Shown here: positions 24,004 through 35,525 of the stretch, one piece after another | Numbering within the stretch: position 1 is the first letter of the stretch | Layout: each line of letters starts with the position of its first letter | DNA from: Flammula alnicola | Lineage: Eukaryota; Basidiomycota; Agaricomycetes; Agaricales; Strophariaceae | NCBI GenBank assembly: GCA_015499995.1 | Contig: JADNRV010000188.1 | Location: 30,916 to 94,915, forward strand | Length of the DNA stretch: 64,000 nt | Reading direction: 5' to 3' | The notes under the pieces: generated by a model | What the model was told of the DNA's origin: nothing | What the model saw: only the letters and a program-made list of their open reading frames with translations | Databases searched by the model: none | Made by a program: the position numbers and the translations under genes

Positions 24004-26799
24004 TTAAGCGCTAGCCTTAGCCTTAGCGTGGGCAGCCATCTAGACGCGGAAAGTGCAGTCAGAAAAAGCCCAACAAGCCAAACGAAGAGAACACACCAAG
24101 TTGAGCGCAGAGCCAGCCTTGAACCATTCGATTTGTCCCTCGTTGAACGAGTGGGCGAGAGGGAACTCCTACAAAGTCAAACAAACCGATCAGTAAACCG
24201 CACATCCTGTGTCCAAACAACCACGACTCACATCAACGCTGCCATCCTTATGCTTGACAGTGAGGGTCAGGTTCTTGCCAGGGGCGAACGTCTGGAGGCC
24301 CTTGATATCGACCTTGTCGGTACCCTTGACCTTGTCGTAGTCCTCGGGGTTGACAAAGGTGAGGGCAAGCATACCCTGCTTCTTCAAGTTGGTCTCGTGG
24401 ATACGGGCGAAGCTGCGGACGATGATGGCAAGACCGCCGAGGAAACGGGGCTCAAGGGCAGCGTGCTCGCGCGACGAACCCTCACCGTAGTTGTGGTCAC
24501 CAATGACGACCCACTTGATGCCAGCCTCGCGGTAACCGGCAGCGACCTGTGGGACACCACCCCATGAGCCATCGAGTTGGCTCTGGATCTTGTTGGCCTC
24601 GCCGTTCTCAGCGTTGATAGCACCGATAAGGCAATTCTCTGCGGAGAAATTCAGAAAAGGGCGACAACAGCGAAGGCGTATGCTTACGAGAGATGTTTTC
24701 GAGATGTCCACGGTACTTCAACCAGGGTCCACCAGCGGAGATGTGGTCAGTAGCTAGTAAATATCATCAACGACCATCGTCTATTTGTTAAAACGGCGAA
24801 CACTTACTGCACTTGCCCTTGACCTTGATCAGAACTGGGAGGTCCTTGGGGTCCTTACCATCCCAGGGAGCGAATGGCTTGAGGAGTTGCAGACGGTCGC
24901 TCTTGGGATCAACCTGGACCTGAACGGTGGCGCGGTCCTGAGGAGGGGGCTGGAAGGTATCCTGTCCTGGGTCATATCCACGAGGAGGAAGCTCGAAGCC
25001 GGAAGGATCAGAGAACTTGAAGGGAGTGCCAGAGGGGGTAGGGATAGAGTCAGTCAAGGGGTTGAACGACAGAGTTCCGGCGAAGGAGAGTGCAGTGACG
25101 ATATCGGGCGAGGCGACAAAGGCATGGGTAGCAGGGTTAGCATCGTTACGTCCAGTGAAGTTACGGTTGTACGAGGTAACGACTATGACAAGAGAGTAAG
25201 CGTCGTGTTTACTTGCTTGCAAATAACAGATACGCACTGGTGTTGGGTTCACCTTTCTTGACGTCTTTCCTGTCCCATTGTCCGATACAAGGTCCGCAAG
25301 CGTTGGCAAGGACGATTCCTCCAGCACCTTCGAAAAGGTCGATCTGTCCATCGCGAGCAATGGTGGCCCTAACTTGTTCGCTTCCGGGGGTGATGGTGAA
25401 CTTGGACTTGAGCTCAAGACCAGCGTCGGTGGCCTGTTTGACGAGCGAAGCAGAGCGCGACATGTCCTCGTAGGAAGAGTTGGTGCAAGAACCGATGAGG
25501 CCGACCTTGATCTCATCGGGCCATCCGTTCTTCTTGGCCTCAGCCGCAAGCTTGGAGATGGGGGTGGCGAGATCAGGAGTGAAGGGTCCGTTGATGTGGG
25601 GTTCGAGTTCCGAGAGGTTGATCTCAATGACTTGGTCGTATTCAGCGCCTTCGTCAGCCTTGAGGTTGTGAGCGAACTGCTGGGCGTATTTGGCGATCTC
25701 CGGGCGTTTAGTGGCATTCAAGTAGTCGGTCATGCGGTGGTTGAATGGGAAGAGAGAAGTCGTTGCACCAATCTCGGCACCCATGTTGCAAATAGTGGCC
25801 ATACCCGTGCAGCTGAGAGATTCGACACCAGGGCCCTTGTACTCGACAATGGCACCAGTTCCACCCTTGACGGTGAGAATGCCAGCAACCTTGAGAATAA
25901 CGTCCTTGGGAGTGGTCCAGCCGCCGATCTTGCCTGTGAGGTTAACACCGATAACCTTGGGGCACTTGAGTTCCCAAGGAATTCCAGCCATGACGTCGAC
26001 GGCGTCGGCACCACCGACACCGCAAGCGATCATACCGAGACCTCCAGCGTTGGGGGTGTGAGAGTCCGTGCCGATCATGAGACCACCGGGGAAAGCATAG
26101 TTTTCGAGGATGATTTGATGAATGATTCCAGAGCCGGGTTTCCAGAAGCCGAGACCGTATTTTGCGGTAGCAGTGCCAAGAAGTCGTAGACCTCCTTGTT
26201 GATAGAGATGGCGCGAGCGAGATCCTTGACGCCGCCAACTGGGCCTCGATCAAGTGGTCACAGTGGACGGTGGTGGGGACGGCGGCGGTGTCCATTCCAG
26301 CGGACATGAATTGGAGCAAGGCCATCTATAATTACGTCAGAGAAGATGAGATAAGGAGTGACGTCGAGACATACTTGGGCAGTAGCATCCTGGCACGCAA
26401 CACGCTGTAGAAAAGGGTTTAGCTAACAGTAATAACAGTGAGAGAAGCTGGAGAAGACTCGCATCAGGACGAAGTTTCAGGTAGCTAACACCCCGCACAA
26501 TGTCTTGGTTGGCAGGGTCGTCAAGATGACCATAGAGAATCTTCTCGGAGAGGGTCAGCGGGCGGTTAAGCCTAGACTGATCGTTAGCGATGCTTCGATG
26601 AGAGAAGGGTTGAGAATAACCTGTCGCGGACGATAACGAGGTTGTCCTCGATGCGCTGATAGTTGATGTATTTGTCCTTCTCAAGAAGAGACATGGCGAC
26701 TTTGGTGTCGCCAATGCGTGGGGCGGCTGTGGCCATGCCCTTAGCTAGGCGCTGAAGGGCAGCCACAGCGTTAGCTGTTCTGCTGGGGACGTTGAGCAT
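24004..26799 (-). CDS. ACO1: Mitochondrial aconitate hydratase, with two apparent frameshifts
   Basis: TCA-cycle enzyme interconverting citrate and isocitrate through a 4Fe-4S cluster. The N-terminus [18 protein letters not shown] looks like a mitochondrial presequence. Clear motifs: [30 protein letters not shown] and GPCIGQWDR (cluster cysteines), [24 protein letters not shown], and the end [16 protein letters not shown]; full family length otherwise. Two single-base losses break the frame: at 26235-26236 ([12 protein letters not shown]) and 26176-26177 ([13 protein letters not shown]), both where plus-strand GCCCA is expected and GCCA is read. Because the gene is normally essential, sequence error is likely. 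One intron (donor after LRPD near 26460) uses GC-AG. The symbol follows the yeast orthologue. Confidence 0.92.
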
Positions 26800-27245
26800 C
26801 GCGCCAACGACAACGAGGGAGCGAGCAGGATGAGGTTGCGGTGCAAGGAGCGAGCCGGAGCAAACAAATTTATGCAAACCCGCCACGTGAATTCCCGACA
26901 ACACACGTCCACACTGCCAATCACAACACAGAAATTACTTTGCCTTCGCCGCAAAGTTATTCCCGCATGCCGCCGCTTGCAATTATCCCCACACAATCCC
27001 CACACAGTCAGGAAGCGGGTTCTAACTTGGCGAGCAGTTGGACGACATTCTTACTAGAATCAAGGGTGTTTCATTACTAGCTTTATCCAAGAATTTTTTC
27101 GGAATTGCGATGCCGAAGAGGTTGTGGACGCACTCAGGCGCCTAAATATTCTGCTTTGCTTGTCATCCAATTGGCTCATCACAATAATATGTCATCGTAG
27201 CTTACATTTTTCTTACCATCGACTCGATAGGCGATTTACAAAATC
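26800..27245. other. Intergenic; no gene seen
   Basis: Aconitase promoter region and the 3' side of the next gene. No supported coding frame. Confidence 0.4.
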
Positions 27246-29721
27246 CTTACTTCAACTTCCTAACGTCGCCCAACAACTCCCTTATCTCGCTCGCGATCTC
27301 AAACCCATGTTCTGCCTTCTTGCTCTTCCTCTCCAACACCTCTCATTTTCTCACATCGATATCCACCCTGAACTGTAACCCTTCCTCCGAGCAATTCGCA
27401 CCTTGCGTTCCGTCCTCGCCAAGGCCGGGTTTCTTGCCTGTCAACCTCTCCGACGCAGCGACCATATTCAACAGATCTCGGACCTCGTCCCACACCGCCA
27501 CGCGGGTAGTACCTATAACCTCTCGGACCTCTTGCGCGAAGGACCCTTCTTTCCTCTTTCTCGAGTTGATATGTTCATGCGGAGGGTGTCTACGTAGCCC
27601 TCCACCCTTTACCCTCCTCTTCCAGCATCCCACTCAGACCAGCCGCTGTCTCCGACCTAAAGGTCGAAATCTATAATAAATTTTAGTAACGCCTTCATAT
27701 CTCGTCTCCACCATGACCCAGCTCACCAAATCGATATATCCTTCACATAACCACCCCAGCGCCACGGCCCTATTTACCTTCTCCTGCACCTGGCGCTGCT
27801 TTCCCCGTTAACACGGTGCATCTCGTCCAATTTTACCTCGTCCACAACCTCCTCTTCGCCATTCTTCATATACAAAAGATTACTTCGCCGTGTCTCCGCC
27901 CGTCGATGCGCAACAGCGACAAGCATGCGCCTAAAGAACCAGAAAAAAAGACTCGTTTAATAAATATCAGTAGCAAGGACAGTTGTGCCAACTCACTTCA
28001 TCTTCTCCAGCCCACCCCCATCCCTTACCCAAGGAGCCTTAGCACGTCCTCCAACCTCCGTTCCACTATGTCACGTTCCCACCCCTCAGCCGCGGCTGCC
28101 GTGGGGTCCGAACTGCACCCTTTGCCACCACCCCTTCCACTGCGTAAACATCGAACGTGATACGCGTGCAGGTTCTGTGAATACGAATGACAACACGCGA
28201 CGCGTGCGTTAGAACTTTGAATGATCACACGGCCTCTTATCAGATTTCCGATGGTCGCACAAACGGCGACGGCGACGGCGTCCCTCGATTCGGGTTGGCC
28301 CGGCACGCATTGCAGCCAGACCCCCCACAATTGACAGGAAAGAACTGATCACGAATAGAAAGACTCACTGCGAGTGCCTCTGTGGTGTGCTTATATTTAT
28401 AAAGGTCGCCTGTGTTCAATTTCCTCCGTGTCGTCCGCGTTGGTATTGGCGTTTGTGTTATTGATGTCTAAAAAAACAAATAAAATTGAATAAATGACAC
28501 CCTATGAAAGAACAATGACCTCAATCCCGATGCCAATCTAGAGCAGAACGCACCTTTGAATTAGCAGCGTCCCCACGATACTTTCGAATTCCCGAATTGC
28601 GATAGCCGATTCCTTCCTGTATGCGTTTAGAATAAGTATTCAGTCTAAAAGCCGCCAATATGAAAACGTACGTACCTCAAATCGCGCACCAATGCTCCAA
28701 TCCCCCTTCCCTCGCCGTCTGAATTGGATCCTAATCTCTTCAACCTGACAGTTCCCGCCTCTCAAGCACGCGTAACAGAAATTCAACGCGTCGTTTCTCC
28801 TCTACCTCCGTTCTCAGTTCTTGCTTTTGCTTATCTGAAATTGGAATCCATTTATCGTTTAGCAATCAGCCTCATAGAAGCGCACTACTAAAAAAAAACT
28901 GAACCAAAGCCAACGCACCCAACACGCGCATCCTGGTACTCTCAGCATCATATTCCTTCCTCACACTCTCAAGCCCGCGATAGGCCATCTCCCGCCGCTT
29001 GGCCGCAGCAGCCTTCTGGTCGTCCAGGATATCCTCCGTCTTCCCGCTACCAGTGTGAGTGTGGATTGATGATGACGGGGCTTTGATCCTCGATGTCGGA
29101 CGCGCGCCTTTCGCGCAGGAGTTCTCCTCCCTCGCCCTGATTGGGCAATTATAATAGTATAAGTCATCAGTATCACCCAACACACAACTCAACTCAAGTA
29201 CAAGGACGGACGGACCTGGAAATAGTCCCCCTCGCTTTCCTTGCCTCTTCCCTCCCTACGAGATGGGTGCTTAGAAAGTTCAACGCCTCTTTCAGGTTGT
29301 TGTTGTTGGGACTCTTGCCTGTCAATGTGCCACCACGCGTCACAGAGCCAGAGCCAGAGCCAGAAAAGGTCGTCGACGTAGACTGAGAAGGAGAATGGTC
29401 CATGAGACGCGTAAATACCTCTAGAGTGATCTCAGAGGGCATGCCCAGCCTTTGAAGGCGGTCGTACGTCTCCTTCACCGAGTCCAATGCAGATCCAGAT
29501 CCAGAGCTGGCCTGAGGGTGGGTGGAACTCGAATCGCAAGGAGCACCGGTTGCAGGTTTCATCCCCGCCGCTTTCAGTCTCACAGTGGAAGAAGATGCTG
29601 TGGGTTTCGAGCCACTTGACGCGTTGTTTCTCGGCCTCGTCGAGCTGGAAGACACGTGGGCGTTGCCTGAACTTGAAGTACTAGACCCGAAACGCGAGTG
29701 CTTGCTCGTGCTCGCACTCAT
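27246..29721 (-). pseudogene. Coiled-coil protein gene with several frame disruptions
   Basis: I do not recognise the family. The first exon (29721 to about 29215) starts MSASTSKHSRFGSS, is Ser-rich, then has ETYDRLQRLGMPSEITLEVF and ALNFLSTHLVGREEARKARG. Later exons encode long charged helices (DILDDQKAAAAKRREMAYRG, DKQKQELRTEVEEKRRVEF, RDIVERRLEDVLRLL, VWDEVRDLLNMVAASERL). The frame is lost at about 28744, 28571-28574, 27803-27806, 27605-27607 and 27544-27546, each fitting one missing base in a short G/C run, and a TGA at 27343-27345 interrupts coding-like sequence that stays open to a stop at 27246. The start resembles an augmin (HAUS)-type subunit only vaguely; I would not name it. Either a damaged gene or a stretch of poor consensus. 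Confidence 0.6.
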
Positions 29722-29846
29722 AGTGGTGGATTTGGATTTTGGAAGAACGTCGATAGTCTATGTGCGACGAACTGTAGAAATGAGGAAGAGCTCAACGAAG
29801 CGGCAAGCCCCGCGCCGTTGGCTGGTGTAAACTTGTATTACGTAAT

Positions 29847-30227
29847 TCAACAGAGTGCGAGGAGGGCCGCGTGAATTGCCGTGAACCCTTTTTTAAGTTC
29901 AACCGCGACTTTCGACTTGTAGATCTCCCGCAGAATTTGAGGCAGGAGCATGGAAGTTGTGGTAGGAGATGGGCTGGGGTTATGCGCTGGGTGGTTATGT
30001 AAGTGCTGACTGTTTCGAATGGAGCGCAGATTTCTGTATCGACCATAAGACAGGAAAAGATTTAATTTCAAGCCTTTCTTCTGCACGACATCAACAAGGA
30101 ACCCCCAAATCGCAACAACCCCCTGGAAGCACAAATGAGTTACGGAAGATATTTATTGTCTGGTCACGGTGAGTTCAAGGTGAGTTCAAGGACGTACACT
30201 GGCCCTGTGCATAATCGACAATGGCAT
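29847..30227 (-). CDS. Small hypothetical protein, 101 aa
   Basis: Two exons, 30227-30198 and 30122-29847, joined by a GTACGT...TTCCAG intron, 306 nt in frame. The start has a hydrophobic stretch SGVVAIWGFLVDVV; the end is ILREIYKSKVAVELKKGFTA. A second Met (MLLPQ) could mark a shorter product. No known family. It lies 125 bp upstream of the coiled-coil gene on the same strand. Confidence 0.4.
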
Positions 30228-30794
30228 ATCAGATCTCGAGTTCGATTCGGATGATGAGCGCTTTCTTGAAACTCCACTGCGGGAAGCACGAGGATTTGGA
30301 AACAATTGAGAGCATGTCGCGTCGCGTCTTGAAATTAGTGGTTCCTTGTCTGTGCCAGAAAACTTTCTAACAAATCACTAATTCTTGTTTTGCATAGGAA
30401 ATTACTTAGCTCATCTCCCAGAATGTCGGGGTTTGTTCACCTCAGGATAGCATGAAGATCTTCCGCTGCTTTACCACCATTACGCAATCTTCACCACGTA
30501 GATCTTTGTAAGTTCGATGACCAAAATTATGAAGCGCCCATCTCACGCCAGCAACGCGTCGGTCGGCGCGTTCTTACAATTGTAACATCGAAGATTTGCC
30601 ATGGAGAATGCCGTGACCGATTTTACAGCCAGCAATGGGTATATGGGGTTGGACTGAAACTTGAAATATATTTCTCGGATTTGTGTGAAATGTGGGAGAG
30701 TCAATAGGAACATGTTTTGATGTCCGCAAAGAAATCCAAGGAGAGAAACCACGAAAGGGCGTAATCATATCGCAGATTCCGCAAAGCTCGACCT
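30228..30794. other. Intergenic; no gene seen
   Basis: No supported gene. Two near-identical 11-bp copies of ggtgagttcaa sit side by side at 30170-30190. Confidence 0.4.
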
Positions 30795-32371
30795 TCACGG
30801 GAATGCGACCTTGCCCTCTTTCGCCGCAATCTTTGCCACAAATATTCCCGTCTCAGCCATGATCACGAGGCGTCCATCCCCCGCAAAGACCATATTGGCC
30901 GACGTCGTTCCTATGAAGAATTTGCCAAGAAGTGTACCAGACGGTGACCAGACATGTACACCATCACCACAGCCAGCGTAGACGTTCCCGGTTGCATCGA
31001 TCTGCACACCATCTGGGATCCCTGTGTCGGTGTAGGCAAACACGCGCCTGTTCAAGAAAACTTGCGTTGTAGGGTCGACGTCGAACGCGTAGCTATTGTA
31101 TACGGAGCGAGTTGATGAGAATAAAGCGAGATTCTAAAAACCGCACTAACATTGTGGCAGGCTCTGTTTGGTTATTCCCCAAGAATCCTGAATTGGCGCC
31201 TGTATCTGTTCTATTGGAGGATTAGCACTATCATTCCCAAAATAAACGACAAAATAAACGACATACACATAAGCTATCTTTCCGTCTGGCGTAAATGCGA
31301 TGCCGTTGCACTTATCAAAATCCGTGGCAACGACGCGGACACTGCCCACAGCAGGATCGAACCGATAGACTTGATTCGGCATGAGAGGCGGAGAGCGGAA
31401 GTGGTTCAGGAAACCGTATCTTTGTGTCACATAATAAGTCATAAAACCCAGAAACTTCCGGAAGGCAGTAGGCATACGTAACGTCCGTAAAGAACAACGC
31501 GCCCGTCGTTGGATGGATTTTGATGTCATTCAGTGAGTTGAACTGTCTCCCGAAGAAATTGTCCAGGAGAACTGTCGTATTGTGAGGCGCCTTGGGATTG
31601 ACGAGCGCGATAGAGGGTGGCAGCGGGCCGCGGCCGGATGTGATGAGAACCAGGGAAGACTTGAACGGCCCCGTGCCTCCGTTCGTCATTTGAATCGTGT
31701 CCGGGAGCACAAGCTGACATGAGAGAAATGGATGGTGGTGAGAACGAGAAGTTTTTCACAACTAATGTGGAGTTAGGAAGCCTAGCGAGCCGAAGAGCTG
31801 CACTCAGGTCTGGTACGATACTCACCTCAGTCACTGGGACCTGCAAGGCAGTTCCATTATCCCCAGGCTTCAGAGTCTGCAGCGCGGCCTCCACTGCTTT
31901 CATGCTAATTTTCCCCACTTGGTTGTTGTGGTTCAGATCGCTGTTGCCTAGCGCGCCACCATCGTTGCTGGCAAAGAATACTTCGTCCGTCTCGGGAACG
32001 TATATAGGGGCTTCGTGGGCGAAGGCAAAGGTCGCATTGGAGGCAACTTCATGGAAAGATGGGTTGGGCCCCAGGATAGCGAGGAAAGCAGGGTCGAATA
32101 TTTGGAAAAAAGGTACAGCTGTCAATGTGGGATTGAAAAATTGCGTGAAGGCGGAGTCGCGGAAAGAGCCATTAGGGCCTAGTACCGCGAAAGATAGTGG
32201 GTCGACAAACTGTAAATGACGTTGAATGAAGAAATGCAAATTTTAAATATTTGTACGTACTACGGACTGAGGCGGCAATTTTCCAGGGAGCAAAGCTTCG
32301 GTGTTCTGACCAGAGGCAATTGCACAATGGTACAGAGCAAGCACCACGACTTTTGAGGGGGATAATTTCAT
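30795..32371 (-). CDS. Secreted SMP-30/gluconolactonase-like lactonohydrolase
   Basis: Predicted six-bladed beta-propeller, metal-dependent lactone hydrolase. The start MKLSPSKVVVLALYHCAIAS is a signal peptide followed by a first intron (donor GTACGT after LPPQSV). Then come FAHEAPIYVPETDEVFFASN, LNHNNQVGKISM, LVLPDTIQMTNGG, NDIKIHPTTGALFFTD, PNQVYRFDPAVGSVRVVA, DFDKCNGIAFTPDGKIAYV, and in the last exon GIPDGVQIDATGNVYAGCGD and LVIMAETGIFV. The NDIK, CNGIAFTPD and DGVQID segments correspond to metal-site loops in this fold. About five introns. Several N-x-S/T sites fit secretion. Substrate unknown. Confidence 0.82.
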
Positions 32372-33879
32372 TTTCGACTTGGGATACAGGATGAATTCTT
32401 CGCCCCCATATATATATGGCCCATAGCGAACTTCCTAAAAGTTCTAGTTCAAATATAATTCCAAGTCAACACCAAGAAGCATTCAACTTCGAGGATGAGG
32501 CATAAAAATACACGAACGCGTTCTTCCAACCAGTCATGAGGACACGAGATTCCCATGCAATGGTTCGAAAGGAGGCAGATGAAAAGCCTTCAGTCTTTTT
32601 CAGAGTTCCATGTGCGAACTTTATATTGCCTTCAGAACACTCCAAGAAAAGAGTTATATACTAGACGTGGGTGAGGTTTAGCTAAAAATTGAAAGAAAAA
32701 AAAATGCTGTCATACCTGGTACCGTATACGCGTAATTCTTCTGTTTCCTCCTCTAGCGTGATCCAGTATCGTTTTCTTTTAGTTCCTCTAGTCACGTCTG
32801 TTCATTCCTTGTGATAATCTGTATCATCATCTGGATGTTTAAACGTTTAAGGTCAAGGACGGTCGAACGACAAGAGGGAACGATGAAGAACAGAGCTATA
32901 GGCTCAATGTAACCCCTTTCAGATTCGGCAAGTTGCTGTACCTTTTCATTCTGACGCTCATCTTGGCAGCCCGCAGGAGCCTGCAGCGGGCATCATACAA
33001 ATCTGCGCACTCTACCTCTGCTTATTAGCCTCTTCTGCAGATTGCGGGGTTCCATGACATCCGATTTCCGATTGAAGATGTTACCAATACGAAGGGGTTC
33101 TTGTCAGCTTTACGGCGGTGTCACGGCGGCGGATTGCACGATGCATGGGGCTCATGTCGCCGCTAAACAGAGTTTCAACTTTCTGGCCTCCCCTTTGATG
33201 GAAGTAGTTGAATAGTGGGAACAAGCAAGACCTCGAGGTCGGGTTGCAGATGGTCATGGAAAACAAAGCCTATGTGAGGGCATTGGTCTGGATGACGGCT
33301 AATACAAGGCGAGTGCCCCATAAACTTCCTCATGGAAGATTATTGTAGGTTCTGGAAGCAAAGTAACTTGCCTCTACAGAGAGTCTACCTGGAAGAGCTT
33401 GAATGTCAACTGCGAGAGCCCCCGATCCCACTTTATCTTCAATTTTGTCATCTGTCCGGAACGTGGCTTTGTTGGGATCAGACACAGCTATCACAGGACA
33501 TCATATTGATACCGCTGCCTCGTGCATGACGTTTTCGCTCAGGACTTGCAAAACTACCTGCGATAAAGGTTCTCATCAAGAAAAGCACGACATATTGTGA
33601 ATCACAGGATCCTGTATCCGACATGTCCGATAATCCGGATGCTTCAAAGTATCTTCTTTCTCCCCGTGAAAGAGGGCATCACTTTTCTATAAACAGAAAC
33701 AAGGGTGAATGGGAACTCAGCGATCCTGGAGAGAATCTGAGTCCCAATCGATTCTAATTTCGAACTTAAAGAGGGAGCGACAGCATTTCCGTGGGATTCG
33801 ACGCCAAGATTCTGTCCTTCCTCTTGTTCACACTTTGTTTCGTGCGATCGTACACGGCATTTCGTCTACTGCACCGGCC
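32372..33879. other. Intergenic between divergent lactonohydrolase and Delta-9 desaturase genes
   Basis: Shared upstream region of two divergently transcribed genes. A TATATATATGG stretch at about 32409-32420, some 40 bp upstream of the lactonohydrolase start, may be its TATA box. No coding frame supported. Confidence 0.45.
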
Positions 33880-35385
33880 ATGTCATCCAGACTCACCAAG
33901 AAATTTCCAGCGACGAAGGGAATCAGGTGGTTCAATCTTGCAATCCTAGTCTTCACGCCACTTGTTGCTTGTTATGGGCTTTGGAGGGTCCAAGTCCGAT
34001 GGGACACAGGGCTATTTGCAGGGGCTTACTACATTTTCTCAATGTTAGGTGAGAAGCGTACATTTTCATTTATTTCGTGGATATTGACAGGTATGACGCG
34101 CGTGTATCAGGAATCACGGCAGGTCGGTTCCTTCAAGGATACACATTCGACGTTCGTTTTTAAGCCGGATTTAGGGTATCATCGACTGTGGTCGCATCGC
34201 TCATACAATGCGTCCTTGCTTCTACAACTTTTCCTGCTTGCTGGGGGAACGAGCGCGGTTCAAGGTTCTTGCTATTGGTGGGCGCGAGCTCATCGATCTC
34301 ATCACCGGCACACTGACACTGACTTGGATCCATACAATGCAAATCGTGGCCTGCTGTGGACCCACGTTGGGTGGATGATTTTTAAGTCGGGACTTCGTTC
34401 CGGTCCTTCTGACATCTCCGACTTACGGCAGGACCCCCTCCTCCAGTGGCAGCACCGCCATTACTTCCTTTTGCTCGTTATTTTTGGTTTTCTTTTACCG
34501 ACGGCTATACCAGGCATCTTTTTTGATGACTGGCTCGGCGGCCTTTGCTTCTCCGGAGCACTGCGTTTGACTATCGCACACCACGTTAGTCGAGACGGTA
34601 ATTTCTCATACATTCGTCACGCTAAGGATTCAACAGAGCACATTTTGTATCAACTCTATCGCGCACTGGCTTGGGTCAGCCCCCTACGATGATGCTCAGA
34701 CACCCCGAGACCACGTACTATCAGCAATATTGACAATGGGAGAAGGTTATCATAATTTCCACCACCAATTCCCAATGGATTACCGAAACGCATTTCTCTG
34801 GTATCAATACGATCCTACAAAGTGGTTCATCGCGCTCTGCGGCAAAATTGGACTCGCCAACCATTTACGTGTATTTCCAAGCAACGAAATCGCGAAGGGG
34901 CAATTAGCTATGAAGTTAAAGGAGCTAAAGCAAGTGCAAGATTCGTTGCAATGGCCGACACCTTTGGAAAAGCTACCTGTAGTTTCTTGGGCTACATGTT
35001 CGTTTGCGTGCGCATTTGCTCCTTCGATACGTAATATTAACGGAATATCTTTAGTCCAGGAAGAGGCGAAATCAAGACCACTAGTCCTTATATCTGGTTT
35101 TATTCACGATGTTTCGACCTTCGCTGACCAGCACCCAGGAGGTAAACATAACCTTCTTGGAAATACAGGGAAAGAGGTGACATCCTCGTTCTTCGGTGGC
35201 GTCTACACGCACTCGAATGCAGCACACAATGTAAGTTACATTCTTCTCCATGTGGGATTTAACCTAATCAACGACATCAGCTTTTATCTATGATGCGCGT
35301 CGGAATCTTGGATGGAGGCGTCGAAATGCAATCAGACACCAAACGCCCAGTTCAGAAACTACGGATCCTCGAGGAAAACTTGTAA
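33880..35385 (+). CDS. Stearoyl-CoA Delta-9 desaturase with C-terminal cytochrome b5 domain, 410 aa
   Basis: ER membrane di-iron enzyme making palmitoleoyl- and oleoyl-CoA. Exons 33880-34048, 34111-34122, 34175-34584, 34637-34997, 35055-35230, 35281-35385 sum to 1,233 nt. The second exon is only 12 nt and supplies the ITA of MLGITAGYHRLWSH, the first histidine box. The second box is ARAHRSHHRHTD, the third EGYHNFHHQFP. The cytochrome b5 part has the heme motif DQHPGG and YTHSNAAHN. Four hydrophobic segments are seen (ILVFTPLVACYGLW, QLFLLAGG, FLLLVIFGFLLP, and near LGSA). An upstream Met at 33709 is in frame but lacks family similarity. Orthologues are called OLE1. It desaturates upstream of the Delta-12 enzyme at 20-22 kb. 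Confidence 0.92.
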
Positions 35386-35525
35386 TTAGATGCGCCACAC
35401 TGATTTCCATCTCGTAGATTAGATCCATAGACGCCTGCGGGTTACGTACGTTATGTGCTTTTCGCTAGGCAGCGACAGGTGATCCCCATAAACCCTTTGA
35501 CATTAAAACAAGAAAATACACAAAG

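Noticed and set aside
24028..26189. Plus-strand frames opposite aconitase, up to about 300 codons
   Set aside because: Antisense shadows of a highly conserved gene.
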